Below, piece after piece: positions 38,096 through 48,170 of a DNA stretch of 64,000 nt; position 1 is the first letter of the stretch; each line of letters opens with the position of its first letter. The position numbers and the translations under genes are program-made. Origin of the DNA: Heterotrichella gracilis. Its lineage: Eukaryota > Sar > Xanthophyceae > Tribonematales > Xanthonemataceae. The notes below the pieces were generated by a model. That model saw only the letters and a list, made by a program, of their open reading frames with translations, was not told the DNA's origin and made no database searches. The stretch spans positions 744,001 to 808,000 of the forward strand of contig JAULBX010000002.1 in NCBI GenBank assembly GCA_032358255.1, given 5' to 3'.

Positions 38096-40300
38096 ATGAA
38101 AGTTGTTATTAAACAATATGCATTCAAAAAAAGCAATAGCTTAATTTTTTTACTGTTATTATCGGTGTCTTCATTTGCACAAATAGCTAATTTTACATGG
38201 GCAAAAAACGCGGCACGGGGCACAGGGTATGGAGCGGCAGAAAAAATTGTTGTCGACGCCTCTGATAACGTTTATATGGTAGCATCATTTAATGGCACTA
38301 TTGATGCAGATCCGGGACCATTAACCGTAAATTTGATTTCTGCCGGCAGCACAGATGCCTTTGTGAGCAAGTTTAATAGTGCGGGTACTTTGCAGTGGAC
38401 AAGAAGTATTGGCGGTGCGTTTTTTGATTCGGGAAAAGATATAAAACTAGATGCTAGTGGTAATGTTTATGTTTGCGGCCAACATTATGGTGTTATAGAT
38501 TTAGACCCAGGAGTTGGCACATTTACAGTACCCGGTAGTACTCTCGGCTCAGGTTTTATTACTAAACTTGATAACTCAGGTAACTTTGTGTGGGGCAAAG
38601 CTCTGGTGGGTAGTTCTGTATCTTTATTTCAATCCTTCGAAATTGATGCCTCCGGTAATCTTTATTTTAGTGGCAATTTTAATAATGTAACGGATTTTGA
38701 TCCGGGTATACCAACTTTTACAATGACGACAACAGGTGGGAATGATGTGTTTATTTTGAAATTAGACAATACTGGTGCTTTTCAATGGGTAAAAATTGTA
38801 GGAGGTGCAACAGGAAATGAGTATAGTTATTCAATTAAATGCGATGCTTCCGGCAATCCCATAGTTCAGGGTGATTTTTCCAGTACAAGTATTGATTTAG
38901 ATCCGGGTCCGGGTTCTTTTACAATTTCAAATATGGGGTCCAACTATGATATTTTTATTTTAAAGTTAAATACCAGCGGAAATTTTATTTGGGCAAAGCA
39001 AATGGGTGGTTCAAACAATGATGGCTCAACTGGTCTTACGCTTGATGCATCGGGTAATATATTTTCAACGGGAGGATTTGTTAGTACAGATGCCGATTTT
39101 GATCCGGGGCCCGGAACTTTCACATTGGCAGCGAGTCCGGGGAATGAAGAAGTTTTTTGTGTAAAGCTTGATCCGACGGGTAATTTTATGTGGGCTAATA
39201 AATTTGGCGGCAATTTAACCGACAGAGCTTATGATATTTCTGTTGATAATTCAGGAGGAGTATATCTAACCGGACGTTTTGAAGGCACTGCTGATTTTGA
39301 TCCCGGACTTACCTCCTATACAATATCCGTAATCGGTCAACAAGATATATTTATTTCAAGGTTAAATTCTTCGAATGGTAGCTTTGTTTGGGCAAAATCA
39401 TTTGGAAGTATAAATAGCGAAAGGGGTAACTGTGTTATTGTAAATGCGACAGGCGATGTATTTAGTTGTGGTTATTTTTATAGTGGTAGCGCCGTAGATT
39501 TTGACCCGGGGCCAGCAACATTAAACCTAACTTCTTTAGGTTTAGAAGATGCCTACATTCATAAAATGAGTCAATGCGATCCTCCATTATTACCTACCAA
39601 CACATCCACAGGTTTATCTTTATGTGATGGAAATTTTGCTATATTATCTGCTACAGGTACCGGAACTTTAAATTGGTACAATTTACCAACATCAGGTACA
39701 TTATTAACAACCGGAAATTCATACAGCACAACAACGTTAACCGCAGGTACATATACCTATTACGTTGAAGCTTTAAATACATGTACTACTAGTTTATCTA
39801 GGTTACCGGTAACAGTAACAGTTTTTCCTAATCCAACCTTATCAGTGGTTAGTTCGGCATCGGTTATTTGCGCGGGCGAGTCAGCAACCTTAAGTGCAAC
39901 GGGCGCAACTACTTATAGCTGGAATCCAGGAGGTAGTGGTTCTAATATTGTTATATCCCCAACAATTAATACAACATATACAATTACGGGAGTAGCTAAT
40001 GGTTGTAACGGATCAGCGGTATTTTCCCAAAGCGTTAGCGCTTGTACAGGTATAAATGAATTGAATACAAACGTTCTTCAGTTCAATAGTTATCCAAATC
40101 CTAATAATGGGATATTAATAGTAGATATACAGGAACCATGTAAATTAACGCTTACAGATGTAACAGGTAAAATAATCGTAGGCAAAAATTTAGTAGCCGG
40201 ACTAAACGAGATCGATATTACTAATCACACCGCAGGAGTATATTTTATAAATATTCAAAGCGATAGCAAACAGAATAACTTTAAAATTATAAAACACTAA
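38096..40300 (+). CDS. secreted seven-bladed beta-propeller protein, Ig-like domains, T9SS (paralogue 1)
   Basis: 734 residues: signal peptide (about 1-30), then seven repeats of about 60-65 residues, each with an Asp-x-Asp-Pro-Gly turn (DADPG, DLDPG, DFDPG x5) and a D..GN.Y..G.F strand block, typical of SBBP-type propellers. Two Ig-like domains follow (LSLCDGNFAIL..., SVICAGESATL...) and a Por sorting domain (SYPNPNNGILIV... FKIIKH). The Asp-rich turns may bind calcium. First of five tandem paralogues; probably cell-surface adhesin or matrix protein. Confidence 0.85.
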   Translation: MKVVIKQYAFKKSNSLIFLLLLSVSSFAQIANFTWAKNAARGTGYGAAEKIVVDASDNVYMVASFNGTIDADPGPLTVNLISAGSTDAFVSKFNSAGTLQWTRSIGGAFFDSGKDIKLDASGNVYVCGQHYGVIDLDPGVGTFTVPGSTLGSGFITKLDNSGNFVWGKALVGSSVSLFQSFEIDASGNLYFSGNFNNVTDFDPGIPTFTMTTTGGNDVFILKLDNTGAFQWVKIVGGATGNEYSYSIKCDASGNPIVQGDFSSTSIDLDPGPGSFTISNMGSNYDIFILKLNTSGNFIWAKQMGGSNNDGSTGLTLDASGNIFSTGGFVSTDADFDPGPGTFTLAASPGNEEVFCVKLDPTGNFMWANKFGGNLTDRAYDISVDNSGGVYLTGRFEGTADFDPGLTSYTISVIGQQDIFISRLNSSNGSFVWAKSFGSINSERGNCVIVNATGDVFSCGYFYSGSAVDFDPGPATLNLTSLGLEDAYIHKMSQCDPPLLPTNTSTGLSLCDGNFAILSATGTGTLNWYNLPTSGTLLTTGNSYSTTTLTAGTYTYYVEALNTCTTSLSRLPVTVTVFPNPTLSVVSSASVICAGESATLSATGATTYSWNPGGSGSNIVISPTINTTYTITGVANGCNGSAVFSQSVSACTGINELNTNVLQFNSYPNPNNGILIVDIQEPCKLTLTDVTGKIIVGKNLVAGLNEIDITNHTAGVYFINIQSDSKQNNFKIIKH

Positions 40301-40336
40301 TCAATACTTTTCCATTTTTTAAATCGCAACATAAAC

Positions 40337-42289
40337 ATGAAAAAAAACTCGCTTACTTTTATACTCTTATTTTTGAGTATTATTTCTTTCTCGCAAACCA
40401 ATAACCTTGTTTGGGCAAAGGCAATGGGAGGCACATCTGCTAATTCCGCCTCTTCTGTAAAAGTAGATGCTTCCGGCAATGTGTATACTGTTGGTGATTT
40501 TTATGGCACTACTGATTTTGATCCGGGGCCGGGAACCTTTACAATGACAGCTTTCGGGTTTGACGATATTTTTGTTTCTAAACTAGATGTGAACGGTAAT
40601 TTCCTGTGGGCAAAAAAAATTGGTGGAACTTCATATGAAAATGCTAATTCAGTTGCGGTTGACGGTTCAGGAAATGTTTACCTCTGCGGTCATTTTGAAG
40701 GAACTTGTGATTTTGACCCGGGTGTTGGAACATTTAATTTAATTTCTAACGGTGGTAGAGATATTTTTATTTCAAAATTAGATGCTAGTGGTAATTTTTT
40801 GTGGGCCAAATCAATGGGCGGTTTTGATGACGAAGGAGCTTCCTCAATTGATTTAGACGCAGCTGGTAATGTATATTTTATTGGTAGCTTTAATGGTACA
40901 GTTGATTTTGATCCGGGGATTGGAACATTTACCCTTGCATGCACCACTAATGGTGATGCGTTTATTTCTAAATTAGATGCATTGGGTAATTTTGTGTTTG
41001 CAAAACAATTACAGAGTGATGATAACTGTTACGGGTATTCTATTGCATTAGATGCTTCAGGCAACATTCATGCCTGCGGCTTTTTTGAAGCAGCAGTTAT
41101 TGATCTTGATCCAGGGGTTGGAACCTATACAGTAGCTTCCATATCAGGAAGTGCAGACATATTTGTTTTGAAACTAAATACCAATGGTAGTTTTATTTGG
41201 GCTAAAACAATGGGCGGGTCAGGTTATGAAGAAGCCGTAGATCTTGCAGTAGATGGCTTAGGGAATGTTTATACCAGCGGCTATTTTGAAGATATTTGTG
41301 ATTTTGACCCCGGAGTTGGAACATTTACACTTAACGCCACCGGCAATTTGAGCGAGATATTTATCTCAAAATTAGATGCAAGTGGTAATTTTGTTTGGGC
41401 AAAACAATTTAATGGAGTTAGTGATGATGAATGTTTTTCAATTACAACCGATGCACTGAACAACGTTTACACAACAGGATACTTTGAGAGCATTTGCGAT
41501 TTCGATCCAGGTGTTGGTACATTTACTTTAGCGGCGACCGGACAATCTGATATTTTTATTTCAAAATTAGACGCTGCTGGCAATTTTGTTTTCGCTGATC
41601 GAATTGGCGCCGGCTTGTCGGATAGAGGTAATTCTATTCAAGTTGATGCCACTGGTAATGTATATACCGTAGGAGAATTTATAGGTAACACGGTTGATTT
41701 TGATACCGGCATTGGCACCTACACTTTGGGATCAGGAGCTAACCAAGGAGCTTTTATACACAAAATGTGCATGGTACCTTCAGCTCCAACTGATATTACG
41801 CCTTCAGTCAATCAAATAATTTGCTCACCAAACAATTCAACAACTTTACTGGCAAACGGAAATGGTATTATTAATTGGTATGCTACCCCAACCTCTACAT
41901 TAAGTTTAGGTACCGGAACAACCTTTGCAACACCGACTTTAGCTGTTGGTTCGTATACATATTATGCCGAAGCTGGCACTTGCACAACCAGCATTACGCG
42001 TACAGCAATCAGCTTTACAATAAGTGCATGTACCGGCTTAGCAAATGAATTTCAGAAAGAATTAAATGTCATTAACCTTTATCCTAACCCAAACAGTGGA
42101 AATTTTAGTGTTGACGTTAAAGAACCCTGCAAACTCACATTGACTGATGCCACTGGTAAAATTATAATTCAACAGGAATTAACCAGAGGAAAAAATACCA
42201 TAGATATTACAGATTGTGCGAATGGTATTTATTTTATAGCTATACAAACTAACATGCAACGTAACAATTTCAAATTAAGTAAAACGTAG
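40337..42289 (+). CDS. secreted seven-bladed beta-propeller protein, T9SS (paralogue 2)
   Basis: 650 residues: signal peptide to about ISFSQ, seven blades (six DxDPG turns and one DFDTG), one Ig-like domain (IICSPNNSTTLLANGNG...) and a Por sorting domain (LYPNPNSGNFSV...). Blades are very regular (GNVYTVGDF...DFDPGPGTFTM). It follows paralogue 1 by 36 bases, possibly one transcript. Confidence 0.85.
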   Translation: MKKNSLTFILLFLSIISFSQTNNLVWAKAMGGTSANSASSVKVDASGNVYTVGDFYGTTDFDPGPGTFTMTAFGFDDIFVSKLDVNGNFLWAKKIGGTSYENANSVAVDGSGNVYLCGHFEGTCDFDPGVGTFNLISNGGRDIFISKLDASGNFLWAKSMGGFDDEGASSIDLDAAGNVYFIGSFNGTVDFDPGIGTFTLACTTNGDAFISKLDALGNFVFAKQLQSDDNCYGYSIALDASGNIHACGFFEAAVIDLDPGVGTYTVASISGSADIFVLKLNTNGSFIWAKTMGGSGYEEAVDLAVDGLGNVYTSGYFEDICDFDPGVGTFTLNATGNLSEIFISKLDASGNFVWAKQFNGVSDDECFSITTDALNNVYTTGYFESICDFDPGVGTFTLAATGQSDIFISKLDAAGNFVFADRIGAGLSDRGNSIQVDATGNVYTVGEFIGNTVDFDTGIGTYTLGSGANQGAFIHKMCMVPSAPTDITPSVNQIICSPNNSTTLLANGNGIINWYATPTSTLSLGTGTTFATPTLAVGSYTYYAEAGTCTTSITRTAISFTISACTGLANEFQKELNVINLYPNPNSGNFSVDVKEPCKLTLTDATGKIIIQQELTRGKNTIDITDCANGIYFIAIQTNMQRNNFKLSKT

Positions 42290-42413
42290 AACGTATTGAC
42301 TAGCATTGTCAGCTATATTTATATCAAATGACAAAAAATAAATTAACCTATCCAATTCTTTATTGCTGTTTACTGTTACAGAATAATTTTTCTAAAATAA
42401 ACAACTCTATACA

Positions 42414-44126
42414 ATGACAACAAATTTAAATTACATTAAGTTTATAATTGGGGGCTTATTTTTTGCTTTTACCATTAGTAATGCTCAGCCATTAAATCTT
42501 GCTTGGGCACAAAGTTTTTCGGGCCAGGGTACTTGCAAGCCCAGCGATCAATGTCTTGATTTAAATGGCAATATTTACTCTATAGGAACTTTTTCCGGAA
42601 CATTTGATTTTGACCCGGGTCCTTCGGTTAATAGTCATTCAGCAACTACGCAAGAGGCATACATAACTAAACTAAGTTCGTCGGGAAATTTATTGTTATT
42701 CAAAAAATTATCCGGAAGCCTTGAGGTAAAAGCTATTACTACTGATCTACTTGGTAATTTTTTTATTGTTGGGGATTTTAGTTCAACTGTTGATTTTGAT
42801 CCGGGTCCAAATTCCTTCACAGTTAATGCAGCAGGACCATCTTTATTTATTCTTAAATTAAATATGGTGGGTGATTTTAGTTGGGTAAAAATTGTCGGAG
42901 GATCTAATGCTTCAGTAAAATCAAACGCTATAGAATTAGATCAGAGCGAAAATATTATTGTTGCCGGGAGTTTTAACAATACAATTGATGTCGATCCCGG
43001 AGCAGGAGTATATAACTTAGTGGGTGGCAGTGCAAGTAAATTAATGTTATTAAAATTAGACTCGTCCGGCAATTTTCTATGGGCAAACGCTGTTGATGCA
43101 AATCTTTCCAGCGGACCTAATGGACTAGCAATAGATCTAAACGGAGATATTTTGATAACGGGGTTTTTTATGAATACAGTTGATTTTGATCCTGGACCGA
43201 ATGTGAACAACCTCACTTCAAGCGGTGGACAGGATATCTTTATTTTGAAAATAGGTTTCTGGGGTAACTTTCTGTGGGCCAAAAGTATGGGTGGAACGCT
43301 TAATGATTTAGCAAAGTGTATAGCTACAGATAATTCTGGCAATATTTACACATCAGGCTCTTTCTACGGTACGGCAGATTTTGATCCAGGGAACGTAAGT
43401 TTTAATTTAAACTCTTCAGGTAACAAAGATATTTTTATAAGTAAACTCGATATACTTGGAAATTTTATTTTTGCAAAAAGTGTTGGTGGAAATGGAATTG
43501 ATCAGGGGGATGCGATAGATATAGGCATAGATAAAAATATTTATCTTGCAGGTGTATTCCAGGGAACCTCGGATTTTGACCCTACCGCTTCTGTGGTCAA
43601 TTTATCTTCATCTGCACCTTCAGTTTACGATACGTTTATTTGTACATATGACTCACTCGGAAATTTTATTTTTGGCGGCAATATCGGTTCAGATTCTAAT
43701 CTTGGTGTCTTTCCTATTGGCATAACCGCGGCCAACAGCAGCGAAGCATATATTACCGGGCAGTTCTCCGGAACAGCGGATCTTGACCCGTCAATTAATT
43801 CTTCGTCATTAACCATCGCGGGATCTTCTATAAATACGTTTATCATTAAATTAGCTAACAGCACTGTAGGTATTGCCGAATGGGTTAATGAAAATGATAA
43901 GCTAATCCTTTACCCTAATCCTGCCAGAAATTATGTAAAAATAGAATGCGTTAATATTGATTCTAAAACTATAATCAGAAATGTTTTCGGAAGCGAGCAG
44001 AAAATTATTTCAAACAATTTAAACGGAACGGTAGAAGTTGATATCTCTGAATTAACGGATGGGGTTTATTTTTTAACTATCGAGCAAAAAGGAAAAAGCA
44101 AAACATTTAAATTAATTAAAGAATAA
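42414..44126 (+). CDS. secreted seven-bladed beta-propeller protein, T9SS (paralogue 3, no Ig domain)
   Basis: 570 residues: signal peptide to about ISNAQ, seven blades (DFDPG or variants DVDPG, DFDPT, DLDPS) and directly a Por sorting domain (LYPNPARNYVKI... FKLIKE). It lacks the Ig-like domain of its neighbours and is the shortest of the group. Confidence 0.85.
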   Translation: MTTNLNYIKFIIGGLFFAFTISNAQPLNLAWAQSFSGQGTCKPSDQCLDLNGNIYSIGTFSGTFDFDPGPSVNSHSATTQEAYITKLSSSGNLLLFKKLSGSLEVKAITTDLLGNFFIVGDFSSTVDFDPGPNSFTVNAAGPSLFILKLNMVGDFSWVKIVGGSNASVKSNAIELDQSENIIVAGSFNNTIDVDPGAGVYNLVGGSASKLMLLKLDSSGNFLWANAVDANLSSGPNGLAIDLNGDILITGFFMNTVDFDPGPNVNNLTSSGGQDIFILKIGFWGNFLWAKSMGGTLNDLAKCIATDNSGNIYTSGSFYGTADFDPGNVSFNLNSSGNKDIFISKLDILGNFIFAKSVGGNGIDQGDAIDIGIDKNIYLAGVFQGTSDFDPTASVVNLSSSAPSVYDTFICTYDSLGNFIFGGNIGSDSNLGVFPIGITAANSSEAYITGQFSGTADLDPSINSSSLTIAGSSINTFIIKLANSTVGIAEWVNENDKLILYPNPARNYVKIECVNIDSKTIIRNVFGSEQKIISNNLNGTVEVDISELTDGVYFLTIEQKGKSKTFKLIKE

Positions 44127-44225
44127 AGTTACGAATTCAACAAGTTTTTTTTCGGACGACTATATCTCTATGATTAATAGCGGGGGAAAATAAATATGTT
44201 ATACAATAATTTCAAAGTGAACTAT

Positions 44226-45512
44226 TTATTTCGCTATTTTTCTTCTTAAATTTCTGAATAAAATAGTTAGTATAAATTTTAGATCAAATTTTTCTCCATG
44301 ATTATTCAATTCAGAAATTTGAAAGTATAATTTCCAATTATAAAAATTTCCATTTTTTGGCACCTGGTATCTCCCATTTATTCGGGTTGTAGTTCCGCCC
44401 CATAAAAATTTAAAGCAGTACATTAATGAGTCCGAACTAAGAGAAATATCACAGTAATCTTTTTTAACAAATGATTTTTCGAAATTATTTAATGATAATT
44501 TATAACAGCAATTTATATCTGTAACAAAAATTGAACTTGGTTTCATAAAGCATCTCATCCAAAAAGTATTATGTACTTTTAAATTTTCAATGAATTCATT
44601 TCCGGCTTCAATTAACTCGTTTTCGTAAAAACTACTTGCCTTTAGTACTTTTTTTACGTTTATGTTTGATGTGTAACTTCTCCGCCATTTATTTAATGAC
44701 TCAATAGAATTGTGCTGTTGTGTTAAAGGCCATTTTTCACCAGGAAACATAACTACGGGCTTTGCGTCACAACTACTATTTATGTGATCAAAAACGAAAT
44801 TAATAGTATTTATATTTTTATTCATATAAAAATTCTCTTCGTGACAAAACCAAACGAAACTTGCAAATGGAAAAACGAATGTTGGTTTAAAAACCGATAA
44901 TTGCTTTTCTATTTCAAAAATTTTTTTTGCTGCTTGTTTTTTTTGTTCTTCATTGTCATCCACATTGCCAACCCAATTTGCATAAGAGAACTGAGTAAAA
45001 AGAATATCAATTGAGTCAGAATCTATTCTTTCTTTAATATATCGAATTTGCTTTTTGTCTTCAAGAACGCAATCATTTAAATTTAAAAATGTATATCCAT
45101 TAATTTTAATACACAACCAGGAATCGCCATCACTGTGAGGTATATTTAACAATTTAAAATCTACTCCTAACCAACACCAATCTTCATCTAATTCAACACA
45201 TTCTTTAAAATTTAACTCTTTACAATATTCAATAACTTTTTTATCCTTTGTTTTTTGAAATAGTATTACAATATTTTTTCTTATGTGTATAGGTATTTTT
45301 TTGAGGCTCGGTGGACTAAAATGATCAGGATGCTCATGAGAAAACCAAATGTGAGTAATGTGCTCAAAATCGGAATACCTGAATTTTGTTGGTTCAATTA
45401 ATTGCCAACCATTGTAAAACACAGTGCCTTCAAGCCATGGGTCTGTTATTAAGCGAATTTTATCATAAGAAATTATAACAGATGCGTGATTAACAAATTC
45501 TATTTCCGGCAT
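44226..45512 (-). CDS. MBL-fold metallohydrolase (UlaG/CMAH-like)
   Basis: 428 residues from ATG 45512 (MPEIEFVNHASVII); an upstream in-frame start would add a poor 23-residue leader. The metallo-beta-lactamase motif HEHPDHF is present, as are DPWLEGTVFYNGW at the start and IPHSDGDSWL downstream. DPWL-type starts and length recall UlaG-like and CMP-N-acetylneuraminate hydroxylase-like MBL proteins. It is the only minus-strand gene among the propeller genes. Substrate unknown; a surface-sugar role is possible. Confidence 0.75.
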   Translation of the reverse strand: MPEIEFVNHASVIISYDKIRLITDPWLEGTVFYNGWQLIEPTKFRYSDFEHITHIWFSHEHPDHFSPPSLKKIPIHIRKNIVILFQKTKDKKVIEYCKELNFKECVELDEDWCWLGVDFKLLNIPHSDGDSWLCIKINGYTFLNLNDCVLEDKKQIRYIKERIDSDSIDILFTQFSYANWVGNVDDNEEQKKQAAKKIFEIEKQLSVFKPTFVFPFASFVWFCHEENFYMNKNINTINFVFDHINSSCDAKPVVMFPGEKWPLTQQHNSIESLNKWRRSYTSNINVKKVLKASSFYENELIEAGNEFIENLKVHNTFWMRCFMKPSSIFVTDINCCYKLSLNNFEKSFVKKDYCDISLSSDSLMYCFKFLWGGTTTRINGRYQVPKNGNFYNWKLYFQISELNNHGEKFDLKFILTILFRNLRRKIAK

Positions 45513-45581
45513 AATTATTTTAGTTAAAATAAAATTTAAGTTAAGCTTCAAAGTTACTTCTAAGACATTATTCTTAATCAA

Positions 45582-45914
45582 ACGTAATTTAATTGAAAGC
45601 GGGCATCTTTTAATTTTCTAAATAGTATCGTTGGCTTAGATGTTAATGATTTTTATGCACATCTATTTGCTTAGCTTAAAACTTCGGAAAAATTTTGCAA
45701 AAAAATTATCTATCTAAATCTCAATTTTTAAGGCCCTATAGTCGAATTTTAATTTAAAGCTGTCAGATATACATACAGCTCTTGATATAGATTTTGTTTT
45801 CGGAAATTTGATAAATATACTGTCAAAAAAAAGACGAATTAAAGAGTTATTTTTCTCTCTTTTCAGTAAAACTTAAGCTGGTTAAGAATAGACAAAAAAT
45901 TCAAGAATACAGTA
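45582..45914. other. intergenic region, no gene seen
   Basis: Divergent spacer between the MBL gene and propeller paralogue 4. AT-rich; a weak agctgt...acagct repeat near 45755-45780 is the only structure noticed. Presumably holds both promoters. Confidence 0.5.
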
Positions 45915-48146
45915 ATGAAATCTAAAATAAAATATGTCAGGATTATTACAATAAGCATTTTTTTTATATGTCGTCTTATTCAGGCGCAACAACCAAATTT
46001 TCAGTGGGCAAAAGCATTTATCGCGCCATCGCCTACAAACGGCTACTCCAGAAGCAATGCGATAGCCATTGATTTTTCAGGTAATGTTTTTTCAACCGGT
46101 TATTTTTGGGGCACTATTGATTTTGACCCCGGAATTGGAACATTTACATTATTGCCATCAGGCGTATCTACATATGTCACAAAATTAGATGCGTCTGGAA
46201 ATTTGTTATGGGCAAAACAATTTATTGGCGGCACTTCTGGAGGTGCTGGTAACGCTTTAACGACAGATGCTAATGGTAATGTATACATTGCAGGTAATTT
46301 TGAAAGTACCGTTGATTTTGATCCGGGGCCTGGCACATTTAATTTAACTTCAGCCGGTAATAAGGATATTTTTATTTGCAAATTAGATGCTAATGGAAAT
46401 TTTATATGGGCAAAAAGATTTGGCAGCAACAGCATTAGCCTACCGGGTGACGGAGCCGAATCGATTGAATTAGATACGTTTGGTAATGTTTATACTACTG
46501 GTTACTTTTCCGGTACTGTAGATTTTAATCCTGGTAGCGGTAGTTACAATTTAACATCTATAGGTAGCAGCGATGTTTTTATTAGCAAATTAGATGCTAA
46601 TGGAAATTTTTTATGGGCGCGAACATTTGGTTCTGCCTCTGGTGATGAGGGTTACTCTATTGATACAGATAGTTGGAATAATGTTTACGTTACCGGGCAA
46701 TATAGAACTACTGTTGATTTTGACGCCGGACTGGGAACATATACGCTAACGTCAAATGGAAACACCGATGTTTTTATTACAAAATATAGTTCGGCAGGAA
46801 ATTTTATCTGGGCAAAAGCGTTTGGAGGAATTGTTGCTGATAAAGGTAGTGATATAAATATTGATAAAACGGGCAATGTAATTACCACTGGTTATTATAC
46901 GTATACCACAGACTTTGATCCCGGGCCGGCAACATTTACAATGAATCCTTTGTCTTTGGGAGCAAAAGATATTTTTGTTAGTAAACTCGACTCAGGAGGA
47001 AATTTTGTGTGGGCAAAAAGTATGGGCGGCAACAGCGGCGATGATGAAGGTTTTTCTGTGGTTACCGATTCTCAAAGAAACATCTATTCTACTGGTTATT
47101 TTAATGGCGATGCCGATTTTGATCCCTCTGCAGCAACCTACACACTAAATTATCAGAGCTTTTCTGAAATATACATCAGTAAACTGGACTCACTCGGCGA
47201 TTTTGTTTGGGCACTTTTGATTTCAGGCAATAATGACGAAAGGAGCAAATCAATTGTTTTAGATCAATACGAAAGTATTTACACTTGCGGTTATTTTGGA
47301 GGAGCCTTTGGAGGTTCTGTTGATTTTGATCCATCGCCTGCTACTTTTTCAATTGCTTCTTCCGGTAGCGATGAAGCTGCATTTATACAAAAATTAAGTC
47401 CACCCTGCTCCGCCCCAGCGAGTCCTGTAAATGTAACTCCTGTTTCAAATCAAACCTTATGTGAAAATAGCACTACTACCTTATCCTCAACAGCAAGTGG
47501 TACAATAAGTTGGTTCACAACACCAACAGGTACTTCATCTATTGCAACAGGCTCCGTAATAACTTTTTCAAGTCCAAGTGCAGGTATATACACGTTTTAT
47601 GTAGAAGCTACAACCTGCACGGTTAGTGCTACAAGAACCGCAATTACGATAACGGTTCATCCAACGCCAACGTTAACTGCTATCATATCCAATACAACAA
47701 TATGCGCAGGTGAATCTGCTACTCTAATCGTTTCTGGTGGAGATACATATTCATGGACTCCTGTAGTAAGCAGTAACTCAATAGCAATAGTTTCTCCTTC
47801 AATAACAACAATCTATACTGTAAACGCGTCGAACAATTTTAATTGTAACAGCATAAGTACAATTACGCTTAATGTAAACGCATGTGTAGGCATTACTGAA
47901 AATGATGGACATCAATTTAAAATCAGAGTTTATCCAAACCCAAGTAATGAATTTATCACTATTGAAAGCGAAAAAAATTTCAACACAATTAGTATTAAAG
48001 ATCTTTTAGGACGGGAGTTGATTAGTATTACTAATAATCCAGGAAATATTTACAACCTGAGAATTGCCGATTTGCTGCCGGGCGCATACTTTATTTCGGT
48101 AAATAACGAAAACACTATTAATACTTACAAAATTATTAAAAAATAA
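45915..48146 (+). CDS. secreted seven-bladed beta-propeller protein, Ig-like domains, T9SS (paralogue 4)
   Basis: 743 residues: signal peptide to about IQAQQ, seven blades (turns DFDPG, DFDPG, DFNPG, DFDAG, DFDPG, DFDPS, DFDPS), two Ig-like domains (TLCENSTTTLSS..., TICAGESATLIV...) and a Por sorting domain (VYPNPSNEFITI... YKIIKK). Domain plan equals paralogue 1. Confidence 0.85.
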   Translation: MKSKIKYVRIITISIFFICRLIQAQQPNFQWAKAFIAPSPTNGYSRSNAIAIDFSGNVFSTGYFWGTIDFDPGIGTFTLLPSGVSTYVTKLDASGNLLWAKQFIGGTSGGAGNALTTDANGNVYIAGNFESTVDFDPGPGTFNLTSAGNKDIFICKLDANGNFIWAKRFGSNSISLPGDGAESIELDTFGNVYTTGYFSGTVDFNPGSGSYNLTSIGSSDVFISKLDANGNFLWARTFGSASGDEGYSIDTDSWNNVYVTGQYRTTVDFDAGLGTYTLTSNGNTDVFITKYSSAGNFIWAKAFGGIVADKGSDINIDKTGNVITTGYYTYTTDFDPGPATFTMNPLSLGAKDIFVSKLDSGGNFVWAKSMGGNSGDDEGFSVVTDSQRNIYSTGYFNGDADFDPSAATYTLNYQSFSEIYISKLDSLGDFVWALLISGNNDERSKSIVLDQYESIYTCGYFGGAFGGSVDFDPSPATFSIASSGSDEAAFIQKLSPPCSAPASPVNVTPVSNQTLCENSTTTLSSTASGTISWFTTPTGTSSIATGSVITFSSPSAGIYTFYVEATTCTVSATRTAITITVHPTPTLTAIISNTTICAGESATLIVSGGDTYSWTPVVSSNSIAIVSPSITTIYTVNASNNFNCNSISTITLNVNACVGITENDGHQFKIRVYPNPSNEFITIESEKNFNTISIKDLLGRELISITNNPGNIYNLRIADLLPGAYFISVNNENTINTYKIIKK

Positions 48147-48170
48147 AAATTAACCATTAAAATTAAAAAG